NCBI GenBank assembly: GCA_030847615.1
Contig: JAUMIR010000002.1
Coordinates: 284,064,028-284,128,027, forward strand
Direction: 5' to 3'
Source of the DNA: Gambelia wislizenii
Lineage: Eukaryota > Chordata > Lepidosauria > Squamata > Crotaphytidae
DNA length: 64,000 nucleotides
Part shown: positions 33,784-44,500 of the stretch, piece by piece
How positions within the stretch are numbered: the first letter of the stretch is position 1
Layout: each line of letters begins with the position of its first letter
Notes under the pieces: model-generated
What the model was told of the DNA's origin: nothing
Database searches by the model: none
The model's input: only the letters and a program-made list of their open reading frames with translations
Made by a program: the position numbers and the translations under genes

Positions 33784-36397
33784 TGGAGGTTTCCCCATTG
33801 TAACTTAAGCCTTTCTGTGGGATGGAGGATATGCTTGTGCATGCACATAGGCATGTTTGCATGCACATGTGTATGCGTGTATGGTCATGGCTGACCTGCC
33901 CAGCAGTCATCCATTTTGCCACATCCTCTCTTTAAGTTCTCAGGGAGAAGTAGATAATCTCTCTCTCTCTCTCAAGACTTCATGGGGCTAGATTGACTGC
34001 ACACCAGATTTACAACTTCTAAATTTTGAGTCAATGTCCATTTAGTCCAGTGGTAGGCAATCTGTGGCCCTCATCCTAAATTCATGGAGAAAAGGAGGAA
34101 CTGGGTAGGCCCTGTGAAAGAGAAAACAGCTTCATTTTGAGCTGTGGCCCTGCTCTTCAGTGGCATGCAACCTTTGACAGATCACATTGAAGTAAATGTG
34201 GTCCTCATCAGAAAAAAAATCCCTCACTTAGGGGCATTTTTTAAATGAGAGAGAATAGGTCCCTTTCAGCTTTGCTTCTCTTCTTCGTTAGATTCTTGGC
34301 AATGTTCTCTGTAATATTTTTTCTCTAAACACTGCTCTGGTGACCTAGTTGTTCTTCCTTTGAAAAGGATAGTATCACTTGTCAGAACCTCAAATAGCTT
34401 TGGAATTTGGAGTCCAGTTGGCATCTTTCTAGCTTGCTTCATTTATTGTTTACTAATAGCATTCTCACCACCTTTGTGGGGCTTCAAGGTATGCAAAGCA
34501 TGTTGGGTGCCAGTGCTTTGACCTATAGATTCCAGCCCTCTGGTATGTACAAGATAAAAGAACAGCATAATAGCTGTGGCACTTGCATCAGAACCAGAAT
34601 ACCGTGCCATTCCCTCTTCTACTGGACAAACAAACTCAAAATGATAGCCAGTGGTGATAGACTAATGAGTGAATACAGGTTGAGGTGTCATGGGCTTAAA
34701 TCAAAGGAAAAATATAATACCAAAAAGTAGTCACCATGAGGAACATGAAGTTGCCTTGAATGCTTATCAGCATGTTTATGTTTACAGAAACTGGAGCATG
34801 TTATGTATTGTTCACTTTTTTCTATCTGTCCTTGTAAAATACTTTCCAGCTTTAACTGGATCTTTGCATTGTTCTGGATCTACATGTAACCCACAGAGCT
34901 CCCCAGTGATGGATAGGCACCTATTGTCAATCTGCTTTTAAATATTTCTGGCTTTACTGCCCCCTTGGAAGTACACAGTGTGGGGCTGTCAACTTTTACG
35001 TGGTTGGTGGTTAGTTTTTAGCTGGACAGACTATTTGCTCTGCTGCAACTCCACTGTAATAGAGAGGGAAGAAGAAACTGGACTTTGTGTCACTACCTAG
35101 AGCATGGGTATAGACAGAAGGAAAGCAATCTTGAAGGACAATTTCTTATTTTGTTTTTATTTTGCGTTCTTCATGGTGTGAAATTTGAATGATAGTGTTT
35201 AATTTCTAAAAAGGGAAGTGCATGGAATGGGAAGTTGGGGTGGGAGGAAGTCCTGCCACCTCTCCGATAAGCCCTTATCTTTAATTCTGGTATGTGTGTG
35301 CCTTTTGAGTCCAGGGGAGGAGGGGAAGAAAGAATGAGTGTATGTTTATGCAAAGGAATAAGCTTGCTCTTTCTTAATTGAAATTAGTCAGCTAGACACC
35401 TACAAATATCTAGGCAAAAAGGCCAGTTCCCAAACCTGTTCTGAAGAGGAAATGGACGAGCAGCCACCATGTTACAATTCTGTTTGACTCTAGGGAATCT
35501 CACAAGATCTGGGCACTACACAAATATGCAGATAAGTCTGCATAAATATTCTTAAACATTCTTTTCTAACATTTACCTTCAGTTTCCCCTTCATGGTAAT
35601 TGGTTTACAGAACTGTTCTCAATGGCTCAGTACTGGGGTGGACAAACTGTAGCCTTCAAGTCATGCCTGGCCCCGAGAGGCTTTTTTGTTGCTCTCACAA
35701 TCTCCAATTTTGTGGACAGGGGAATGAAAATAATTCAATTTTGGTGAAGAGTGGATATTTTCCAAACCCCTAGGACATCTGAAAGCTAAGAAAGCTGGAT
35801 GGAAATGGAAATGGAAAGTTATTCCTAATTTTGTCTTTGGCTCCCAGTTAGCTGATTTTTGGAGCTTGCTGGGAGAGACGCAGAGCTAGAATTGGTCCCT
35901 GTACCCTCTGCACTTGCCCACCTGTGCTCTATACTTACTCCAGCCCTCCGGTGCTGACCCTCAGTCTTTGTTGGCTTTGGGTCTTCCTGCTTCCCCAAGG
36001 AGAGCAGAGAGCAGAATTAGTACAGCTGTCTTCCAGTTTTTTACTTCCCCATCTTGCAGTCTATTAAAGGTCAGGTGTCACTCTGCAGGGATTTTTAAAA
36101 AATATACATTTTCAAGCCATGGTTGGTTGAATCTGTGGATGAAGAATTCCTGACTACAGAGGACCAGCTGTACTTGGAATTGGAGAAAACATAGAGCTAA
36201 CTACTTGTGTTCCTTGAGGCGACTCTTAAGGGGCAGGGTTATTCAGCCCACCTATTTTTAAGCTTTTCAAGGCTGCCAGGGTCTTTGACAAAAAGCTTCC
36301 TCCAGTGCCCTTGCCATTCTTCCATCAGATTGTTAATCTCTTCTTAAACTGGAGTCTTTCAGCTCCAATAACTCTGAAGATGACAAGAAAAGCTATA

Positions 36398-36620
36398 CAG
36401 TCGGCCCTCTGTATCCACGATTTGGCATCCATGGATTCCACTATCCACGGCTTGAAAATATTAAAAAAAAATAAATCCAAGAAGGAAACCTTGATGTTGC
36501 CATTTATATAATGGGCACCATTTTACTATGCCATTGTATATAATGGAACTTGAGCATCCATGGATTTTGGTATCCATGGGGGGTCCTAGAACCAAACCCC
36601 AGTGGATATCAAGGCCACTG
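36398..36620. mobile_element. Tigger/pogo-like MITE
   Basis: TA flanks both ends. The left end is CAGTCGGCCCTCTGTATCCA and the right end is GTGGATATCAAGGCCACTG. The interior shows GAGCATCCATGGATTTTGGT, GGTATCCATGGGGGGTCCTA blocks typical of this family. About 223 nt, non-coding. Confidence 0.8.
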
Positions 36621-36646
36621 TACAGCCATTTCCTTTTAAGAATGTA

Positions 36647-37791
36647 CTGTCAGCCCTCCACATTTGTGGGTTTAACTTTTGCGGATTTGATAATTCACAG
36701 ATTATTTGCTGCTGCCTCCACTGCTGCCCTATGCCATTTTAAATAAGGACTGCAAGCCTTGTGAGACAGAGAATGTGAATGTGCGATGAGACTTGTAAGT
36801 ACCTATTAAAAATGGCATAGGGCATCAGTGGAGGTGGCAGCAACCCCCACCAGCTGCCCATTTCTGCCTTTGAAGGACCCCTGCTTCCTTAAATGGATAC
36901 TACACTTGGGGAGTAAAAATGAAAAGCACAGATACAGGATGGGTGACACCTGGCTTGATGGCAGTACATGCGAAAGTGATCTAGGAGTCTTAGTGGACCA
37001 CAAGCTGAATGAGTCAGCAGTGTGATGTGGCACCTAAAAAAGTCAATGCAATTCTAGGCTGCATCAATAGGAGTATAGTGTTTAGATCAAGGGAAGCAAT
37101 AGCGCCGCTCTATTCTGCTTTAATCAGACCTCACCTGGAATACTGTGTCCAGTTCTGGGCACCACAATTCAAGAAGGATATTGAGAAGCTGGAACATGTC
37201 CAGAGGGAGGGTAACCAAAATGGTTAAAGGTCTGGAAGCCATACTGTATGAGGAGTAGCTTAGGAAGCTGGGTATGTTTAGTCTGGAGAAGAGAAGGTTG
37301 AGAGGTGACATTATAGCCATGTTTAAATACTTGAAGGGATGTCATACTGAGGATGCAGCAAGCTTGTTTTCTGCAGCTCCAGAGACTAAGACACGGAGCA
37401 ATGGACTCAAACTACAGAAGAAGAGATTCCACTTAAACATTAGGAAAGACTTCCTGCAGTAAGAGCTGTTCGGCAGTGAAATGCACTGCCTTAGAGTGTG
37501 GTGGAGTCTCCTCCTTTGTAGGTTTTTAAACAGGCTGGATGGCCTTCTGTTGGGAATGCATTGATTGTTTATTCCTGCATGGCAGGGGGTTGGACTGGAT
37601 GGCCCTTGTGGTCTCTTCCAACTCTATGATTCTATGATTCATCTGCAGTGGGTTGCATCTGCGGATTGTACTTTGTGTGTGTGTGTTAAATATGGTTTTT
37701 TTTGGGGGGGGGCTAGAGATACTCACCGTTTTTCCATTTTTTTCGTGGAGGTCCTGTGCCCCTAACCCAAGCAAATGTGGAGGGCCAATTG
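36647..37791. mobile_element. Tigger-like MITE split by a CR1 insertion
   Basis: The left end CTGTCAGCCCTCCACATTTG follows TA at 36645-36646 and the right end AAATGTGGAGGGCCAATTG precedes TA at 37792-37793. The two ends are inverted copies of each other, so they belong to one element. A CR1 tail (36895-37641) sits between them. A foldback of about 35-nt arms (TGCCTCCACTGCTGCCCTAT against ATAGGGCATCAGTGGAGGTG) lies at 36704-36846. Confidence 0.65.
36895..37641 (+). mobile_element. CR1 LINE 3' end
   Basis: The + strand encodes decayed CR1 ORF2 C-terminal sequence: [43 protein letters not shown] and FHLNIRKDF, in shifted frames with stops. It ends in GATGGCCCTTGTGGTCTCTT, then TCTATGATTCTATGATTC. 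It is inserted in the Tigger-like MITE described above. Confidence 0.88.
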
Positions 37792-38743
37792 TATGTCCCC
37801 TTTGAAGCTCAAGTTTCACATTTTTGACAATTGGGAGGGAGACTGGTAGCAAAGAGGATGAGGCCTATTATAGAGAAAGCAGTAGGGGTTAATGCTAATG
37901 TAATACTGAGCAATCCAACATTGCTCTCTGATGCCATCTCTTGAATACAACCAGAAAATTTTCTGGAGCTCATCATCTTTGAAAGCCTCCTTGGGTTGGG
38001 GTAGGGGAGAACTGCTTGTAGATTGGTTTGAAAAGGGATGAAAGAATGATCCGATGTGACACCATTTTAGGTGTTTGCACCAATGGGATCACTTAAATAA
38101 AAATAAGCCTAGTAACTGCCATCTACTACTCTAGGGAAAAAACAAAAACTCCTGGGTGTTCTCCCTTTATTGTTGAGGCCTCCCATCTAGCCTTCTCTAG
38201 CATGATGCCCCCTAGAGAATCTATACTACAATCATGGGTGCTCCAGTTCTATGATAACTATGGATGTCTTCCCAGGGGGTAAGACCTACTGAACATAGTG
38301 AGACTTGCTCTGAATGAATGAACACAGGAAGAGTTTTAAAGTTCTCTTGTGTTTTTAAATGTTCCAGTTCACCTGCAGAGTGGAATTGATGGGGAAAAGG
38401 GAACAAAAGCCTTGTATCTTTGGCTCAGCTGTTCAGAGGTCAAACAGGACATGATGTGGAAGATCTATGATTTCCTTTTGTTTTTTAACATGACTTAGCA
38501 ATTCCATGTGACTATTCTGAAGAGTGTAGAAGTGGTATGTTGGACAACTGTTGCCAGGGGAGGGGATAATGTGATAATAGTCAGGGACAGCATTTGTACT
38601 GGTTTTCCTGCTCTTGTGGCTGAGAGCAGCATGAAGAGAGGTTAAACAACCTCTCCCATCCCACTACTTCATTCATCTTCGAAGTATCTACGGAGTTGTC
38701 TAAATAGTGAAAATAACCCTCATGGAATTCACTGGGGATATGA

Positions 38744-39254
38744 CCTGTCTAAATGGGATCCACTGTATTTGAAAGGTGGTAGGCCCCAAATGGCAAAAAC
38801 ACAGCAGGAAAAGCCTTCATGCTTTTCCTGTTGGTTTTTTAAAAAAACAGGGTGGTGCGCATTCCTGCTCATTAGGACAGGTGATTTGATATGAATTGCA
38901 TTCCCATATGAGAGGAAGTGCAAGGCTGATTGGCCAGATGAGTACAGGGGGCGGGGCTTGCTAACAGGGCAAGCGCCACTGCCACCATGTTGGATTTTCA
39001 CCTTAGCGAGTGATTGCTAAGGCAATAAAATGGTGTGTGTTTTTTTGTTTGTTTTGCTGTCCTGTTCAATCAAAATATCACGCTAGTGCACCTTAGTTTT
39101 TTTTTAAAGTTCGGTGGTGGCTAAGTACTAATGCGAATAAATCACTTGCGGCTGCCATTTTTCATGCGAAGCTTATGGGGGCAAAAACATAAGCTGCTGC
39201 TGTGAAATGCCATTACTGGTGAGGTACTCTGTGCTCCCGCTTTATTTAGACAGG
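38744..39254 (+). mobile_element. Second copy of the promoter-like element
   Basis: Ends CCTGTCTAAAT at 38744-38754 and ATTTAGACAGG at 39244-39254 are perfect 11-nt inverted repeats, typical of a hAT-type MITE. Inside are ATTGG at 38929-38933, a GC box at 38947-38957 and GCCACCATGTTGG with ATG at 38987. The spacing from ATTGG to ATG (58 nt) is almost the same as in the copy at 17462-18098 (59 nt). CpG content is lower than in the first copy. Confidence 0.6.
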
Positions 39255-39768
39255 GCCCTAAAGTGTTTTTTCTAACACCTAATTCTTCCACCTTGGTTGA
39301 CTTTTCTCTAGATTCAGTTAAGGATCTCAATCCCTACCAGCATATTTAGGCTGTTGTCCAGCAGGTGGAGTCTCTCTGCTTCCTCCCCCAGCTGTGTGGA
39401 TGCAGCTGGTTTGTTCCAATTGTCCTTGGGCCTTGAGGAAGCAGCACCAGCAGCTTTACCCCAAGTGTAAGGCTGCTGCTTTTTTCCTGGGTGCCCTGGA
39501 AGAGAACACCCTCTTCTAGCACACCACTATGGCTATGTTTATGCAGCTGATCAATGGCTGGGGGGGGGGGACAGAGCCACATCCAGCAGCCCCCAGCTGC
39601 TGTGGTGCAACCAGAGTGAGTGGCATTACACAGAGAAATGCAGGATACTTTCTTCTGCAATTTCTCAAAAACTACATACATTTGAATGAAGGGGTATATG
39701 CCAGCATATGTCATAAAGAGAACTCTAGCCCTTCAGTTCCTGGCAAAAAGTATCCATATCATATTATA

Positions 39769-39984
39769 GTCAGCCCTCCATATCCACGGATTCGGCATCC
39801 ATGGATTCAAGCATCCACAGCTTGAAAATATATATATTTTAAAAATCCAAAGCTCTTTTGCCATTTTATATAAGGGAAACCATTTTGCTATGCCATTGCG
39901 TATAATGAGACTTGAGCAGCCACAGATTTTGGTATCCACAGGGGGTCCTGTAACCGAACCCCAGTGGATATCAAGGGTCCACTG
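39769..39984. mobile_element. Tigger/pogo-like MITE
   Basis: The left end GTCAGCCCTCCATATCCACG follows TA and the right end GGATATCAAGGGTCCACTG precedes TA. The interior matches the copy at 36398-36620 (GGTATCCACAGGGGGTCCTG). Confidence 0.75.
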
Positions 39985-40231
39985 TAGTTGGACTATTTCT
40001 TAGGTGGAGATTGGGTCAAGGAAAGATGGGTTGGAAGTGACATTGTAGGAATTCTGTGGCAATGGAGCATCTCTGTCTTGACTATATGATCTCAGGTGGT
40101 CCCTTCTTACGCTTTCAAATAGCTGTCACATATAGTGCAGGCTAACGTACAAAATCTAGCTTGACTTTTCCATTTGCCCTCCCTTTTCTTAAAAAAAAGA
40201 TGCAGTATTAGGTGGATTCTTCAACTCCCCC

Positions 40232-40545
40232 CCCCCCGGCTTTTCTTTGCAAACGAAGATTCAGGAAGGACTCATCACGCGCTTTCTGCAAGCGCGCTGA
40301 TGACTGAAAAGGCCAATCCAAGATAAACAAGTCTGGTTGCAGAAAGCACAGCAGAAGGTCTCCTTGGGTGATGTTTCCGGGTTGTGATTCTTTCTGCATT
40401 GTTGTTTCTCTTCAAGACTTGTTTGGCGTGAGCTCTCAAATAAGGCTGCAGCATTGTGGATAGTGCCTCTCCATGCCTCCCGATGTGAGGCCAGGGCGGA
40501 CCATTGTTGGTGATCAATTTGGCCGACCCTGATTCATCCCTGTCC
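40232..40545 (-). mobile_element. LINE ORF2 C-terminal fragment (zinc-finger tail)
   Basis: Read on the - strand in shifting frames it gives WRGTIHNAAALFE, RQTSLEEKQQ and CAFCNQTCLSWIGLFSHQ, the pattern of the basic stretch plus C-x2-C...H finger found at the C-terminus of some non-LTR retrotransposon ORF2 proteins. The fragment is broken. It lies just beyond the inferred EPHA1 3' end. Confidence 0.5.
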
Positions 40546-40619
40546 CCCCAATATTAGAGAAAAGTAATTTATATCCTATAAAGACCCAACTATGATTGAC
40601 AAATGAAAAGTAAGTTCCA

Positions 40620-41464
40620 TATCCTATATGTATGGTGAGTTTATTTACAAAATAATATATACAACAGAAGGTAATTCCAGACCTTGGTTCTTCCCCCCCC
40701 TCCCAATTTTAAATATATAGACAGGTCCTCAACTTGAGGAGACAAAACTCCCAGGAGCAAGTAATGCCCTGCTGTAAACAAGCTGTTTCCGCTCTTTGAA
40801 GCAAACTCCAGGAGAGAGAAACAAACATACAAAGGAAGATGGCTAAAAGCAATCTTGTGGTGAGCAAACCTGCTGTGTGACAAAGGCAGGTATGGCCTCA
40901 ACTGTGCAAACAATGGAAAGCCCCTTTGTAGTTCTCCCAGCCCAGTTTCTGCAGTGGTTGATGTCCCTTATGGCTAGATATGGCTTCACTGGCAAACAGG
41001 ATTCAACTTCTTAAAATTATAGTGCTACTGTCTTAGTAGTTATGAAATGAGAGAGTCCAAATGGCTTTGGCAACAGAGGACAAGAATGAACTGGTAGTGG
41101 TGGGGATACAGGCAAGAGACTATGGGCGGGTGGTAGTGCGGGCACACTCTGCTTTCCAAGCATCTGCTGCACTCTTGACTCACACATGCAGGGTGACTCC
41201 TGGAAAGCTGCTTCTGCCCAGGCTAGTTCAAATCCCAGCCTGCACAATAGGTGACACAGGGAATGTTTCAGTTCTGCAGCCTGCAGTGTTGGCCACTGCT
41301 TTTTGGCACACCAGTCTGGTTCTTACAGTACAAAGGACAGCTGTGATGTTGGTGCAAGGTTGGTTCCAACAGCCCCCTTCTCCCTCTCCTTGTGCTGTTG
41401 GGCACAGTGCCAAGTCATGCACAGCAGGGTCAAGCCCAATGATAGGTTAGTGGTGTGGGGTTCC
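40620..41464 (-). other. EPHA1: EPHA1 3'UTR (inferred)
   Basis: Sequence between the stop codon and the presumed cleavage site. It contains no repeat that I recognise. Open frames in this stretch on both strands are not supported as genes. Confidence 0.55.
40640..40645 (-). terminator. EPHA1: EPHA1 polyadenylation signal (candidate)
   Basis: The - strand reads AATAAA here, the first canonical hexamer downstream of the EPHA1 stop codon at 41465. It implies a 3'UTR of about 830-845 nt. RNA 3'-end data would be needed to confirm it. Confidence 0.6.
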
Positions 41465-41543
41465 TCACTCCTTGAAGCCTTGGATGCTGCACAGAATACG
41501 CTTCTGATGGCCAGGAAGCGTCACTCCCATTTGCTTCAAGTCC
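41465..41543 (-). CDS. EPHA1: EPHA1 last exon, SAM end and stop
   Basis: A 79-nt exon after TTCCAAG completes the split Glu codon and encodes [20 protein letters not shown], then QGFKE and TGA (stop codon at 41465-41467). It closely matches the EPHA1 C-terminus of mammals. There is no PDZ-binding end. Confidence 0.95.
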
Positions 41544-44500
41544 CTTGGAAGAAATAGGGAGAAAAGCTTAACTAGGACAAGACTGCTACCCAATGGTGGA
41601 TTTCATAAAGCAATAACATCCCAGGAAACTCAACCCCTACCCCCGGTCTAAAATATGAGGTAGAACTGTTCTGCTCTAGTCCATTCCTAGAGATGAAACT
41701 AAGATCAATGAATAGAACTGGCTTAGAAATAAACACTTCAAGGTGCTATCTCACAAAGAAAAGCTGGCAATTCTGTGCAGACAGATGAGCCAGAAATAAT
41801 AACAGATCCCAAAAAGCCTTGTTTTATCTTCTGGGGATGGGGGAAGGCTTTACGGAGTTGAATTTGTTTTAATTTATACTGAAGTACAAAATCAGTAAAA
41901 GGTTCATTTTGTTAAGGTAAAATCATAGGATATAACTGTCTAGATGTTGGTGGCAGCTGTAAATCATCAGGCCATTGTATTAGATGCCTCACATTCTGAA
42001 AGTGTTCTTGGTTGTTCAAGTTGCAGTAATACATTTGAAGTCAGAATTCCAAGTGGGGAACTTCCTAGAGGCAAGTGTGTGTGTGTGTAGCAGGGGGGGG
42101 GTCTGCCATAACTCATCTGGCAATAGATTTTTTTTAAGGCTAGAACCAAGGACCCTGAGCCCCTGCTGCTAAGATTCCTGTGGAATAAAAATGGGATCAG
42201 GATAGCTAAGGCACTGCCTCTGAGATTCCTGAGGTTAAAAAAGAGTTGCAGGGGTTGGACAGCACTTTGAAGTACTGCTGGTAACATTCCTGAGGTAAAA
42301 ACAAGAGGGGGAGGAAAACAGGAGGTCGACATACTCAGCTGTAATGTTTTTCTTTTTAATGAATTAGGTTGTATTCCAGCTCACATATTTTAGGGAGGAA
42401 GTCCTATAAAAATCAGTAGAAGTGACTTCTGGTCTAATATTTTATGTATTTACAAATAGTTATCAACCACTTATATTTGAAGATGTCAAAGTGGTGTACA
42501 ACAAAGTTATGTTAACCATCAAATTGACAGTGAAGCCAAACTAAGCTGTTCTTTTTAAGCACCTAAAACTGATAACTGTTGATATATTTCTGCTACCAGG
42601 GGTTTTCAATAGACTGGGTTCCACCACGCTAAATGCTCTGCTCTGAATGACTGCTGAGCAGACCTCAGGAGCTGAAGGCACCTCTACAGATAAGTACAGG
42701 GTTGTGTAACACAGAGACTTTGAAGCCTCTCTTTTACAATATCTGCCTTTTGGCTTTGTTTAATATTTAGAATATTATTTTGTATGTATTATTGCTATAG
42801 TGTGCACTCTCTTATTCTGTCCTCCTATCATTGCTGACTAGTTTTTTTTGGAGCTCTACAGAAACCTGGAAAACTTGTTTGAGCAGAGAAAATGGAGTTG
42901 GGAGGGGGGAATAAGTGTGTCATCACAAGCTCATATGATTCTACTCTTTGGAAGACCCCCCGCCCCTCCCCTGCCATTTTGAGCCTTTCTACCTCCTGAC
43001 TTACAAAATGAAGTTGGGGAAAAGTTCCTCAACAAAACAGCATCACATGTGGCTCTGTGTGTGTGCGCACAAGCACAAGTGAGAGTCCACGTGAATGTAT
43101 ATGCATGCTGGACTGCCTTTTCTCTTTGAATTATAGCTTGGGATGGTTTCTATCACATATTAATGCCAGCAAAAGCTTTCTGCAGAGCTGCTGAATAAGC
43201 TGGCTGTGAGGCTGCTGTTTCAGGCACAGGACAGAAGGGTTTTTCATGCTTCCTTTACTAATTTCTGTATAGGTTTAATGGTCACCCTAGCCATTTAGCT
43301 GCCACTCCTATTTCTCCTGCTCTCTGAGCAGAACTCAAAGTCAAGGTATTTCAGCCTTACTCAGCAGAAAGTTCCAGGACAGACTCCATGGTGTTCAGGC
43401 CAGCAGTGTGGAAGTTAAGGATGTAGCGTTTCATTCGGATGGATTCCAACCACTCTGGGATAGACCGATAAGGAATCCCGTCGGACCCACTGCAGCTGGG
43501 CAGGCGGAGAGTCACCCTGAAGATTGATAGGTGCTGTTTAGACATTTCAAATGGCAGTGCCTAGGAGGACCAGGATCCCTTCCAACTGGAACCCTGTCCT
43601 TTTCACAGGGGGGGTTACAGTGCTGTTAGTTCACTGACAACCTTCGAGGCTAGCCTGGAGAAGCTGCCCTTTTATCATTTGCATCAGAGGACTTAGGAAA
43701 TGCTTTTCTTCATGACATGGGCATTTTCCACTTTACACCTAAAATAGGGTTGCATCAAACAGCACAGTTCTGCACAAAAATTCTGTGTACAGAATTCTGC
43801 TAGCAGAACTACAATTACACATAATTTCTACAGGCAGGGGAGAGCAGGTTGGAACAGCCACGTATGCCCCTACAGTTCTGATCACTCTGCTTATCACTTA
43901 CCTGGGGTCGAAGTCAGCCACAGTTCGAAGCAAATGTGGGCTGGAGGAGAAATGGTCCAGGTGGGCATGGATCTCTCGGAAGCGAGGCCTCCGTGTCCGA
44001 TCATAAGACCAACACACTTTCATGAGCTCATAGAGGACTGATGGGCAGTCCACAGGTGGAGGGAGCCGGTACCCATCCTCTATGCTCTTCATTACCTGAC
44101 CAGATAAAAGAAAGCAAATTGCTGACCTGATTCTCTGGGCAAACATGCCTTAGTTAGAACAGACAGAAAGAAGCTGGAATTCCTGAAAGGCTCACTTTCT
44201 TAAAAGTGTTAAATCTAAATTATAGGAATCCTTTGGAATTAGGACTGTAACATTCAACCTATTAGATCAATGAACTAAAAGGATTTAATCAGGTAACAAC
44301 CCATGATATTTTTTTCCCTTTTAATATGAATACTTGTAAAACCTGCAGATTAAAAGTGTTACCATACAGAGGCATCCCCCTACTGGGCATGAGAGGTGGA
44401 CTGCCATTTTTAAGATGACACCTATTGTAAGACATGCAAGAGGCCTTTATAAACAAAGGGTGTGTGTGTCTTTCTTTAAAATATTGGATACAGCAACACT

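Larger units (their letters stand above)
32926..40619. other. Intergenic region between ZYX and EPHA1 3' ends
   Basis: The region between the two converging genes contains a palindromic element (33541-33783), Tigger-like MITEs (36398, 36647, 39769), a CR1 tail (36895-37641), the promoter-like element copy (38744-39254) and a LINE fragment (40232-40545). From 33790 to 36390 I see no gene or named repeat; short open frames there are not supported by splice sites or recognisable domains. Confidence 0.55.

Noticed and set aside
43351..43363. In-frame TAA after SVLELSAE taken as the EPHA1 stop
   Set aside because: The context GCTGA|GTAAGG is a good donor, and the next exon at 41543 continues the SAM domain in the correct phase to the family's normal end.
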